From Oscillospiraceae bacterium (lineage in GTDB: Bacteria; Bacillota; Clostridia; Oscillospirales; SIG627): a stretch of 64,000 nucleotides of DNA. A program made the position numbers and the translations under genes. This document shows, piece after piece, positions 33,590 to 40,345 of the stretch; within the stretch, counting starts at the first letter, position 1; each line of letters begins with the position of its first letter. Under the pieces are notes generated by a model. The model was not told the origin of the DNA and ran no database searches. It was given only the letters and a program-made list of their open reading frames with translations. Location of the stretch: NCBI GenBank assembly GCA_034925865.1, contig JAYFRN010000006.1, forward strand, positions 136,236 through 200,235, in the 5' to 3' direction.

Positions 33590-34342
33590 TCAAGCACACG
33601 CGCCCCAGTAATTACAACCGTACATCTTAAGTGATTTTTCACGCCGACCGCCCTCAGATGCCATAAGCCCAAGATATGGAACGCTGTTATGCTGTTTCGC
33701 CCAATCGTCACAAGGCTTTTCTTTAAGGTAATAGCAGCACTTTGATGATACTTTAAAAGGTGGTATTTGATAATTCACATTCTCTTTTTCGTTTTCATAA
33801 CCACCGAATTTTTCAAGCCATTTTTGCGGCATCTTCATTCGCGTGTTCTTGCGGTTCCCGCCGTATTCGCCCGTTTCTCCCGTAATAATTGCGTGGCGCA
33901 CGGTTTCATTCTTCGAAGACGGGTTTTGAAGTAGCTCAATTTTTGCGGCGATTTCTTTCGATAGTACTGGAAAGCCAAACTCTTCAATGATCTGCGGCTT
34001 TTTCCACGGCTTGCCGTCCTCGCGGAGCGCAGGTTTGAGCCTTATAACTCCGAGCTGCTTATGTATTGCTTGTATGCTGCTGTCTTCAAGGTAAGATACC
34101 GATATAGCCGGCGCGTCTATGCCTAAACTGCGTAAAAAGAGAAGCAATGTTATACTATCAAGCCCGCCGACTGATATATGATAATTTTTGCCGTGTTCAT
34201 CGCACTGCTCCACAAATTCACATGCTCGCGTTTCGGCATACCTGATTTTAAATTCATACGGTTGCTTTTGCTTAACCATAAAATCAGCCATTTTTCTTTC
34301 CGCGCCTATGGCGTGCATTCTTTCGATTACTGATTGTCCCAT
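33590..34342 (-). CDS. PAPS-reductase-like PP-loop protein, apparently C-terminally short
   Basis: 250 residues. PP-loop ISVGGLDSITLLLFLRSLGI near 56, typical of PAPS reductase/DndC-like adenylating proteins; further motifs KWLEKFGGYENE, FKVSSKCCYYLKEKPC near 197 and PYLGLMASEGGRREK near 222 match phage members. Related proteins usually run on beyond the GCN motif, whereas this one stops at GCNYWGACA. Its DNA is distinctly more G+C-rich than flanking phage genes, suggesting separate acquisition. Substrate unknown. Confidence 0.78.
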   Translation of the reverse strand: MGQSVIERMHAIGAERKMADFMVKQKQPYEFKIRYAETRACEFVEQCDEHGKNYHISVGGLDSITLLLFLRSLGIDAPAISVSYLEDSSIQAIHKQLGVIRLKPALREDGKPWKKPQIIEEFGFPVLSKEIAAKIELLQNPSSKNETVRHAIITGETGEYGGNRKNTRMKMPQKWLEKFGGYENEKENVNYQIPPFKVSSKCCYYLKEKPCDDWAKQHNSVPYLGLMASEGGRREKSLKMYGCNYWGACA

Positions 34343-34423
34343 CTTTCCCTTCCTTTTTAATTCTTTTCTGCAAACTCAACATTTCCCTTTCATGGAAGGG
34401 GGAAAAATGAATTCCCCCTCTAT

Positions 34424-34903
34424 TCAATCAACAAATGTGTGCTTGTCCAGGTCATAAATACCAACCAATTTGTCATTTACGAACACCCGAACCCTACGGA
34501 ATGTAAATAGTTCATATCCTTTATAACCCTTCAATCCAAGGTTTTCACAAGCCTGTCTGATCTCATGATTGAGTGGGTCACCTACTTCTTTTCTAATTTC
34601 AATTTCAAAATACTGATTCATATAGAATAACTGGTTGTACAATTTTTGTGTGTACAGCATCCCATCATCCATTCTGACTTCAAGACCAAGCACACTGTTC
34701 AATATATCAGATGCACCGCAAAACCTGTCTGTAATTCCTTTGATTGCTTGAAGCTTTTCATAATCAGATTGAAAAGAAGGATTGTTGCCTTTGAAGATTT
34801 GGTCAGCTTCAATGATATATTTTTGAAGGCGGTCAAAAAGTTCAGTTCTGAATTCTTCCATGGTCAACTTGTTTTTGTCTATAATTGTTTTAATCATATT
34901 CAT
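34424..34903 (-). CDS. Hypothetical phage protein
   Basis: 159 residues, helical N-terminal two thirds (TMEEFRTELFDRLQKYIIEA, CGASDILNSVLGLEVRMDD) and a short beta-type C-terminus (ELFTFRRVRVFVNDKLVG). Not recognised. Start ATG follows AAAGGATAA. Early operon, likely expressed soon after induction. Confidence 0.7.
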   Translation of the reverse strand: MNMIKTIIDKNKLTMEEFRTELFDRLQKYIIEADQIFKGNNPSFQSDYEKLQAIKGITDRFCGASDILNSVLGLEVRMDDGMLYTQKLYNQLFYMNQYFEIEIRKEVGDPLNHEIRQACENLGLKGYKGYELFTFRRVRVFVNDKLVGIYDLDKHTFVD

Positions 34904-34932
34904 TTATCCTTTCTGTAAAGGGATTGCCCCCT

Positions 34933-35670
34933 TCACTTGAATTCCTTTACAAGAACCCTGATGTGCAGCCTTTGAATGTTATATCCACCTGCCAGGATAC
35001 TTTCAATTTCTGCCCTGCCTTCTTTTCCAAGAACAAAACCATTAAGAACATTCATTCCACAAGCACCTTGACAATCATGAACATTTGACCAATCTGTGAT
35101 TTTGCCTGTGATGTTCTTTACTCTATAATATAGGTCAAGAATCAATACCTTTGCATCCATCATGTTTTCATCATGAATCTGTTCATCAGTTTTGTCTTTG
35201 AACTGAACATCTGAACTCCTATATTTTTTATTGAACTCTTTCCATCCAAGTGTTCTGTAATCATCCTTCATGCGGTTTCTTCTTTCAACATCCCAAGCAT
35301 CCCATCTTTCAACAAGCTCAATCTGCATTCGCTTCATAGATTCAGGAATATCTTTCAAAAGAATAGATTCTTTTTCAATTTCTCCTGCAAGTTGCTGTCT
35401 GTAATTTTCAAGAGTTGCTTTTGTTTCTTCAATTTCTCTTCTTCCACGTTTTATATCATCTTGCAGCCAATCAATATCACACATCAGCCAGTAAGCTTCA
35501 TTGGATTTCTTGTTCACTTCATATTTATCAGTGTAAGGGTCAAATCCAAGTGTTTTGATTTTAGATTCTTTCTTTGCAATCAGTGCTTCTTTCTTAATGA
35601 CGGTGCTTGACTTCTTTTCAATTTTACTTTCAGCATTCTGAATTCTATCGTTCAAGATTTCAATTCTCAT
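34933..35670 (-). CDS. Coiled-coil phage protein
   Basis: 245 residues from ATG 35670, which has AAAGGGGG upstream; an ATG 27 bases earlier is inside the site. Long coiled coil in residues 1-100 (ILNDRIQNAESKIEKKSSTV), then an alpha/beta part with WDVERRNRMKDDYRTLGWKE, and a C-terminal VHDCQGACGMNVLNGFVLG segment. Similar proteins occur in early regions of clostridial phages. No function known to me. Confidence 0.7.
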   Translation of the reverse strand: MRIEILNDRIQNAESKIEKKSSTVIKKEALIAKKESKIKTLGFDPYTDKYEVNKKSNEAYWLMCDIDWLQDDIKRGRREIEETKATLENYRQQLAGEIEKESILLKDIPESMKRMQIELVERWDAWDVERRNRMKDDYRTLGWKEFNKKYRSSDVQFKDKTDEQIHDENMMDAKVLILDLYYRVKNITGKITDWSNVHDCQGACGMNVLNGFVLGKEGRAEIESILAGGYNIQRLHIRVLVKEFK

Positions 35671-35675
35671 TGTTG

Positions 35676-36002
35676 TCAAGCCCCCTTTCTGTTGCATTCT
35701 GCTATTTCAATTATGAAGAAGTTATCTTCATCTTCCTGTTGCCATTTCTTGCTGAATTTTTCAGCTTCATTGACACACTTGACAACCCCACGGTCATAAG
35801 CAGCACCATTATCACTTCTGTTGTATCTGTACCACTTATCATAACAATGGGTTTTTCTATCCTCATAACCCTTTTGTTCGTCTTTCTGCTGTCTTTCGGT
35901 ATCCATTACTTCAAGTTCTTGTCCGGTATAAAGGTTTTCACCAAGTACATAGAAGGTTTCATTTCCTCTGTTAAACTTTTGAAGTCCGTTTGTAATACTC
36001 AT
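35676..36002 (-). CDS. First gene of the early operon, hypothetical
   Basis: 108 residues from ATG 36002, which follows AAAGGACTGGTGGA; a longer frame exists without a ribosome site. Acidic and basic residues alternate (MDTERQQKDEQKGYEDRK, FSKKWQQEDEDNFFIIEIAE). Directly behind the early promoter and its operators, so it is the first lytic gene after CI release; Cro-like or host-takeover roles are possible but no HTH is visible. Confidence 0.7.
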   Translation of the reverse strand: MSITNGLQKFNRGNETFYVLGENLYTGQELEVMDTERQQKDEQKGYEDRKTHCYDKWYRYNRSDNGAAYDRGVVKCVNEAEKFSKKWQQEDEDNFFIIEIAECNRKGA

Positions 36003-36039
36003 TATTTCCACCAGTCCTTTCAATGTTTGGGTGATGTAC

Positions 36040-36056
36040 GTAGAATGTCTTTCTAC
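36040..36056 (-). promoter_or_regulatory. CI operator, promoter-distal
   Basis: GTAGAATGTCTTTCTAC, six-base perfect arms, lying just downstream of the early promoter on the minus strand. One of four related GTAGAAT sites in the prophage. Confidence 0.7.
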
Positions 36057-36067
36057 CCGATGGCGTC

Positions 36068-36096
36068 AGTATAGCAGATAGTAGAATAAAAGTCAA
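36068..36096 (-). promoter_or_regulatory. Early (lytic) promoter, PR-like
   Basis: TTGACT (36096-36091), 17-base spacer, TATACT (36073-36068). It drives the whole leftward early operon. The operator half-site GTAGAAT lies inside the spacer, so repressor binding there would block RNA polymerase. Confidence 0.85.
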
Positions 36097-36097
36097 C
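36081..36097. promoter_or_regulatory. CI operator site overlapping early promoter
   Basis: GTAGAATAAAAGTCAAC; matches, in reverse orientation and with three differences, the site at 36125-36141. The two together form a large imperfect inverted repeat across the divergent promoter region. Confidence 0.7.
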
Positions 36098-36124
36098 ACT
36101 TTTTTAGAAATATTTTTAAAAAAA

Positions 36125-36141
36125 GTTGATTTTCATTCTAT
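36125..36141. promoter_or_regulatory. CI operator site overlapping repressor promoter
   Basis: GTTGATTTTCATTCTAT, the mirror of 36081-36097. It covers the -35 and spacer of the repressor promoter, allowing autoregulation. Confidence 0.7.
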
Positions 36142-36154
36142 TTAATGATACAAT
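36126..36154 (+). promoter_or_regulatory. Repressor promoter, PRM-like
   Basis: TTGATT, 17-base spacer, TACAAT on the plus strand, about 40 bases before the repressor ATG. Confidence 0.82.
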
Positions 36155-36193
36155 AAGAAAAAATAAACAATATAGATTGAAGAAAGTTGGTTT

Positions 36194-36847
36194 ATGATGA
36201 CTACTGGTGAAAAAATCAAAAGCTTTCGTACCAAAAAAGGTTGGTCTCAGGAATATTTGGCAGAACTCATGGGATATCAGCATAAATCATCTATTAATAA
36301 AATTGAAATGGGTAAAAGTGATCTACCCCAATCAAAATTGCTAAAATTTGCAGAAATATTTGGAATAGAACCGCAAGAATTACTTGATATATCCGCAACC
36401 AATGAAAAAGAAGACCGGCATGAATTTAAATCAAGTGTGGTCACATACCCAATTAATACTATATTCAATCTTCCTGTTATCGCATCTGTTCGTGCTGGAT
36501 ATGATGGTGTTGCAGTGGAAGAATACCAAGGATTTGAATTTGCCTATGATTTAAAAAACCCCGAAGAATATGTTTGGTTTCGTGTTGAAGGTGATAGTAT
36601 GGCACCGTTAATCATGAACGGTGATTTAGCCCTTGTCCGTAAGCAATCAGATGTTGATAATGGTGATATTGCAATTGTTATATATAATGGCGATATCGGA
36701 ACTATTAAAAAAGTAATCAAAAATAAAAACGCCATAACACTTATGCCGTTAAACTCTGAATATGAAGCAAAAATGATTGTTGGAGAAGAATTAAATCAAA
36801 TATGGATTTACGGTAAAGTTGTAGAAATCAAACGAAAATTAAATTAA
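36194..36847 (+). CDS. CI/LexA-type repressor with S24 self-cleavage domain
   Basis: 217 residues. HTH: GWSQEYLAELMGYQHKSSIN (residues 17-36). Linker, then cleavage site VIASVRAGYDG near 98 (Ala-Gly bond), catalytic serine in EGDSMAP near 136, catalytic lysine in GTIKKVIK near 175. This is the classical RecA-responsive prophage repressor architecture, so SOS damage should induce the phage. Divergent from the early operon, with operators in between. ATG at 36194; an immediately following ATG is equally possible. Confidence 0.95.
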   Translation: MMTTGEKIKSFRTKKGWSQEYLAELMGYQHKSSINKIEMGKSDLPQSKLLKFAEIFGIEPQELLDISATNEKEDRHEFKSSVVTYPINTIFNLPVIASVRAGYDGVAVEEYQGFEFAYDLKNPEEYVWFRVEGDSMAPLIMNGDLALVRKQSDVDNGDIAIVIYNGDIGTIKKVIKNKNAITLMPLNSEYEAKMIVGEELNQIWIYGKVVEIKRKLN

Positions 36848-36848
36848 G

Positions 36849-36985
36849 TGTTCAAGTTGTTTAAGATGTTCAAGTTACTTACTATTTCTTATATTTAAAT
36901 TAAGACCAATTAAAGACAATTTATAAATAGCTATAAGAGAATATAGGTAATAAGAACTATCTTGAACACTTGAACATCTTAAACA
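36849..36985. repeat. Inverted TGTTTAAGATGTTCAAGT repeats flanking AT-rich spacer
   Basis: TGTTTAAGATGTTCAAGT (36858-36875) recurs inverted at 36968-36985, with additional TGTTCAAGT half-sites at 36849 and 36961. The 90-base spacer is very A+T-rich and non-coding. Same motif family as 21366-21642. Sits between the repressor and the two unknown lysogeny genes. Confidence 0.8.
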
Positions 36986-37000
36986 GAAAGGGAATATTTT

Positions 37001-37333
37001 ATGATTGAATACAATATTCGTTATGGTTCAAGCAATCCATCGAAGTTATATACAGTTAATGACTTAGAATGCTTATTCTTTGAAAATTTATTTTCAAAAT
37101 TCAAAAAATGTAATTTAAACAATAAAACAGATATGATTAGAATGTCTGATGGAACATTAACAGTTAATTACTCAGGTTGTCCCATTGGAAAGATCAAGCT
37201 TCAAGGAAAGAATTATTGGATGCAGATTTTAACAAGTCTATATGACCATGAAATAATCGAAGGAAATATTCAAGTTTTCATACCCAAAATTGATGATTGG
37301 ATTAAATATATCAATAATTACTTGAAAGGATAA
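37001..37333 (+). CDS. Unknown protein in lysogeny block
   Basis: 110 residues, ATG after AACAGAAAGGG. Reads MIEYNIRYGSSNPSKLYTVN, contains LECLFFENLFSKFKKC and a C-terminal PKIDDWIKYINNYLKG. No family recognised, no membrane segment. With the next gene it lies on the plus strand between repressor and integrase, the usual place of prophage-expressed exclusion, defence or conversion genes. Nine bases separate it from the next gene. Confidence 0.75.
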   Translation: MIEYNIRYGSSNPSKLYTVNDLECLFFENLFSKFKKCNLNNKTDMIRMSDGTLTVNYSGCPIGKIKLQGKNYWMQILTSLYDHEIIEGNIQVFIPKIDDWIKYINNYLKG

Positions 37334-37341
37334 TATTTATA

Positions 37342-37866
37342 ATGAAAAAAGGTAAAATAATAGGCTTAATTGTATTTTTGATGTTTATGGGAGCACTTGG
37401 ATTTGGTATTTTACAAATAGTACAAAATCCTGAAAAATATCAAAAGAAAAATTCAAATGTAGATGTCATTCTAGATGCAACGTCTTTTTATCGTGATAAC
37501 AAGACTGTGAATGAATCTCAACTGATTGAAATGAATGGACAACCTGATAGCATTGAAGAATGGACATATAATGGATTATCTGCTACATATGCAATCAGAA
37601 CACTATATTATGGAAATTATTCATATCACTTCAATCATGATATGCTACAAAGAATTTCAATTGATAATGCTGAAATACCATATGAAAACAAGAATGATAT
37701 TCTTACCATGTTTGGATTAAAAAAATATTCTAATACCAAAATTAATGATTTGAATGTTTCATACAGAGCTGATAAATGCGGTGTTTATGATTTTTGGATT
37801 CCTGTTATGGATGAAGATTCTCTTGATGAAATCAGAATTTCTTACACATCCTTGTTTGAACAATAA
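37342..37866 (+). CDS. Membrane-anchored protein of lysogeny block
   Basis: 174 residues. N-terminal MKKGK followed by a hydrophobic helix (IIGLIVFLMFMGALGFGILQ, residues 6-25) and no lipobox cysteine, so a membrane anchor with the remainder outside. The outside part has YRDNKTVNESQLIEMNGQPD near 50 and WTYNGLSATYAIRTLYYGN near 75, reminiscent of small SmpA-like beta modules but not assignable. ATG after GAAAGGATAA. A candidate superinfection exclusion partner of the preceding gene. Confidence 0.75.
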   Translation: MKKGKIIGLIVFLMFMGALGFGILQIVQNPEKYQKKNSNVDVILDATSFYRDNKTVNESQLIEMNGQPDSIEEWTYNGLSATYAIRTLYYGNYSYHFNHDMLQRISIDNAEIPYENKNDILTMFGLKKYSNTKINDLNVSYRADKCGVYDFWIPVMDEDSLDEIRISYTSLFEQ

Positions 37867-37870
37867 AAAG

Positions 37871-37898
37871 ACCTGCTATGTAAAAACGCATAGCAGGT
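37871..37898. terminator. Hairpin between lysogeny genes and integrase
   Basis: Perfect ten-base arms ACCTGCTATG / CATAGCAGGT, eight-base loop. CTTTTTATT follows on the minus strand, so it terminates leftward transcripts best; rightward it lacks a T-tract and may only attenuate. Confidence 0.65.
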
Positions 37899-37918
37899 TC
37901 AAAAAGTGGTGATTGTAT

Positions 37919-39004
37919 ATGAAGTTACCCAATGGGTACGGCGCTGTTTATAAACTTCCAGGTAATAGAAGAAAGCCATGGGCAATAAGAAAGACCGTGT
38001 CATGGAATATTGACGATACTGGTGAAAAACTTACTAGACAATATAAATATATTGGATATTATGCGACAAGGCAGGAAGCACTTCAAGCATTAGCAGAATA
38101 TAATACAAATCCTTTTGATATTCAGTCAGGAATTACTTTTTCAGGTGTATATGATAAATGGTCTGAACGTAAGTTCAAAGAAATTAGCGATTCCAATGTA
38201 AACGGTTATCAAGCTTCATATAATTTATGCTCTAGAATATACAATGTGAAATTTACAGAACTGAAGCTTTCGCATCTACAAGGAGTTGTTGATTCTTCCG
38301 ATAAGAACTATCCAACTTTAAAGAAGCTAAAAACACTTTTCAATCAGTTATTTGATTACGCTGTAATGAATGAAATCATTGGTAAGGATAAACACATTGT
38401 TGAATATGTGAGTATTGGTAAGGTAGTTAAAAGCGATAAACATTACCGCTTCACTGATTCTGAAATTGATACTATATGGCGGTGGTCAAACAATAACGAA
38501 TATATTCAAGTTATTTTAATGCTGATTTATAGCGGTGTCCGTCCAGGTGAATTGTTCAATGTAAAAAGACCGAATGTAAATCTTGAAGAAAAATCTTTCT
38601 ACATTGAAAAGGGGAAAAATGACAATGCAGCTCGAAAAGTACCAATCCATGACAGAGTTTTGCCCTTTTATGAACACTGGATGCAGAAAGGTACTGAATA
38701 TCTAATAACGCAGTTAAACGGTAAAAAAATCATGTTTGATGTTTACCATGGTCAATATACTGATACCTATTGGAAGCCATTACTTACTGATATGAAAATC
38801 TTTCAATACAAAAATGATAAAGCAGAAATGAGAGAACACACCCCTGATGACACAAGGCATACTTTCACTACTATGTGGAAAGAGAAGAAACTGGATGAAG
38901 CCATGAGAAGAAAAATCCAAGGTCATTCCGGTAAAGGCATCGGTGAATTGGTTTATACCCACTTTGAATTTGAGGAATTAAGAAAAGAACTGAATAAGCT
39001 TTAA
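37919..39004 (+). CDS. int: Tyrosine integrase
   Basis: 361 residues from ATG 37919, with GGTGAT upstream; an in-frame TTG six bases earlier is unlikely. N-terminal arm-binding type domain (PNGYGAVYKLPGNRRKPW, AP2-like), core-binding region (YDKWSERKFKEISDSNVNGY), catalytic domain with Arg in YSGVRPGEL near 208, HTPDDTRHTF near 307, GHSGKGIGELVYTHF near 333 (His, Tyr). Phage integrase of the Tn916/ICE kind, next to rpsI and three tandem 11-mers. Confidence 0.95.
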   Translation: MKLPNGYGAVYKLPGNRRKPWAIRKTVSWNIDDTGEKLTRQYKYIGYYATRQEALQALAEYNTNPFDIQSGITFSGVYDKWSERKFKEISDSNVNGYQASYNLCSRIYNVKFTELKLSHLQGVVDSSDKNYPTLKKLKTLFNQLFDYAVMNEIIGKDKHIVEYVSIGKVVKSDKHYRFTDSEIDTIWRWSNNNEYIQVILMLIYSGVRPGELFNVKRPNVNLEEKSFYIEKGKNDNAARKVPIHDRVLPFYEHWMQKGTEYLITQLNGKKIMFDVYHGQYTDTYWKPLLTDMKIFQYKNDKAEMREHTPDDTRHTFTTMWKEKKLDEAMRRKIQGHSGKGIGELVYTHFEFEELRKELNKL

Positions 39005-39035
39005 TGATGTAAAATCAATCCCTGATCATTATTTT

Positions 39036-39068
39036 TGTGTATCACTTGTATATCATTTGTGTATCACC
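39036..39068 (+). repeat. Three tandem 11-bp repeats, probable arm-type integrase sites
   Basis: TGTGTATCACT, TGTATATCATT, TGTGTATCACC back to back, consensus TGTRTATCAY. An 11-base period places them on one face of the helix. Found 32 bases after the integrase stop, where P-arm sites are expected. Confidence 0.7.
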
Positions 39069-39108
39069 GTCACGAACAGCGCTGGGCGTTCAGAAACGTG
39101 AAATTGAA

Positions 39109-39143
39109 CAAGCCCCTGCAAATAAAGCATTTGCAGGGGCTTG
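39109..39143 (-). terminator. rplM-rpsI operon terminator
   Basis: Fourteen-base perfect arms (CAAGCCCCTGCAAA and complement) with a seven-base loop, 25 bases after rpsI stop. The following minus-strand bases are only moderately T-rich. Host-like composition suggests it lies right of the prophage junction. Confidence 0.75.
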
Positions 39144-39167
39144 TAAGTGCATAAATATTGAACTTTT

Positions 39168-39581
39168 TTATCTCTTTGAGAACTGGGAAGCGCGGCGAGC
39201 CGCTTTGAGACCGTATTTCTTTCTTTCCTTCATTCTCGGGTCACGGGTGAGCAATCCTGCCTTCTTGAGTAGAGAACGATACGCCTCCGTATCAGCCTGA
39301 ACAAGAGCTCTTGCTATTCCGTGGCGGATCGCGCCGGCCTGTCCGGAAACGCCGCCGCCGACCACGCTGCATATGACGTCGAATTTCCCTCCGGTGGATG
39401 TAACGCCGAACGGCTGACGAATAATGAGCTTGAGAGTATCAAGACCGAAATAATCGTCTATGTCTCTTTTATTAACTGTTATCGCGCCTGTTCCGGGATA
39501 AATGCGGACACGGGCGATTGACTTCTTTCTTCTGCCCGTACCGTAAAAATAGGGCTTCGCGCTCTGGTAATTAATTGCCAT
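39168..39581 (-). CDS. rpsI: 30S ribosomal protein S9 (uS9)
   Basis: 137 residues. [20 protein letters not shown] near 10, [20 protein letters not shown] near 75, and the C-terminal [17 protein letters not shown]...FSKR tail are all canonical. The tail reaches the P-site tRNA. Eighteen bases after rplM. A prophage is integrated directly downstream; the gene looks intact and its 3' end may be the attachment site. Confidence 0.98.
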   Translation of the reverse strand: MAINYQSAKPYFYGTGRRKKSIARVRIYPGTGAITVNKRDIDDYFGLDTLKLIIRQPFGVTSTGGKFDVICSVVGGGVSGQAGAIRHGIARALVQADTEAYRSLLKKAGLLTRDPRMKERKKYGLKAARRASQFSKR

Positions 39582-39599
39582 TTCTTCTTTCTCCCTTCG

Positions 39600-40031
39600 T
39601 TATTTGACCGCGATTTCGGTAGGCGTCTGCGCCTGCTGCTTGTGAGTGTCTCCGGCATAGGTCATGAGACGCGTAATGCTCTTTCTGCCGATAGAGTTGT
39701 TCGGGAGCATTCCCTTGACGGCCAGCTGCATAGCAAACTCAGGGCGTTTCTGCATGATTTCTCTATATCCGATCTCCTTGAGACCGCCGATATAACCTGA
39801 ATGATGTCTGTATTTTTTCTCGTCGAGCTTTTTCCCGGTAAGGACAGCCTTCGAGCAGTTGATAATAACGACAAATTCGCCGCAATCAACATGGGGCGTG
39901 AATTCGGGACGATGCTTGCCGCGCAGAATATCGGCAGCGGCGACGGCCACCTTTCCGAGAGGCTTGCCGGCGGCATCCAAAACGTACCATTTGCGTTCAA
40001 TGGTTTCGGCTTTCGCCATATAAGTGGACAT
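39600..40031 (-). CDS. rplM: 50S ribosomal protein L13 (uL13)
   Basis: 143 residues from ATG 40031, seven bases after GGAGGA; open frame upstream has no ribosome site. ERKWYVLDAAGKPLGKVAVA near 12, LRGKHRPEFTPHVDCGEFVV, KKYRHHSGYIGGLKE near 72 and MLPNNSIGRKSITRL near 108 are typical. First gene of the rplM-rpsI operon, with a consensus promoter 40 bases upstream, leaving no room for an L13 autoregulatory leader. Confidence 0.98.
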   Translation of the reverse strand: MSTYMAKAETIERKWYVLDAAGKPLGKVAVAAADILRGKHRPEFTPHVDCGEFVVIINCSKAVLTGKKLDEKKYRHHSGYIGGLKEIGYREIMQKRPEFAMQLAVKGMLPNNSIGRKSITRLMTYAGDTHKQQAQTPTEIAVK

Positions 40032-40071
40032 GAATATTCCTCCGATTACAATTTCTTTCTTTGCGTGTGTC

Positions 40072-40100
40072 ATTATACACATATAAATAATATTTGTCAA
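40072..40100 (-). promoter_or_regulatory. rplM-rpsI promoter
   Basis: TTGACA (40100-40095), 17-base spacer, TATAAT (40077-40072): full consensus. From 40101 to 40345 there is otherwise no gene, only A+T-rich DNA upstream of the next plus-strand gene. Confidence 0.9.
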
Positions 40101-40345
40101 GAGCTTTTCTGAAAATAATTCAATTTATTCTTCATTTCCTCGCTTTTGCTTTAATTTTCTCTTTCTATCGCCCGTTTTTGATGTGTTGAATTCATAATAA
40201 CGCTTGCTTTGCGGCACATCTGTATCATGGACGGAAAAATTTACATATTATTTTACATTTATATGTTTTATTTAATACTGTTTGCTGATATATTATAAAC
40301 TGTAGCAAGTTCTTCTGCTTATGATACATTAAAGGGAGGGTTTTT

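Larger units (their letters stand above)
1..39100. mobile_element. Prophage, PBSX-like myovirus type (left end outside window)
   Basis: One continuous phage genome: tail fibres, baseplate, tape measure, tube, sheath, connectors, capsid, scaffold, minor head, portal and both terminase subunits, then replication genes, divergent repressor control region and integrase. Gene order of the structural part matches the Bacillus PBSX (xkd) and skin (yqb) elements. A+T content is clearly higher than in the host genes right of 39,168. The right junction is inferred to lie between the tandem 11-mers at 39036-39068 and the rpsI terminator at 39109. No left attachment site, holin or lysin is visible, so the element continues beyond base 1. 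All core modules in view are open, so it may be inducible. Confidence 0.95.

Noticed and set aside
34398..34418. GGGGGAA/TTCCCCC hairpin as terminator
   Set aside because: Seven-base stem without a T-tract on the transcribed strand.
39005..39167. tRNA gene as attachment site
   Set aside because: No tRNA cloverleaf sequence is present beside the integrase; the neighbour is rpsI.
40032..40071. Ribosomal L13 autoregulatory leader
   Set aside because: The consensus promoter leaves only about 35 transcribed bases before rplM.
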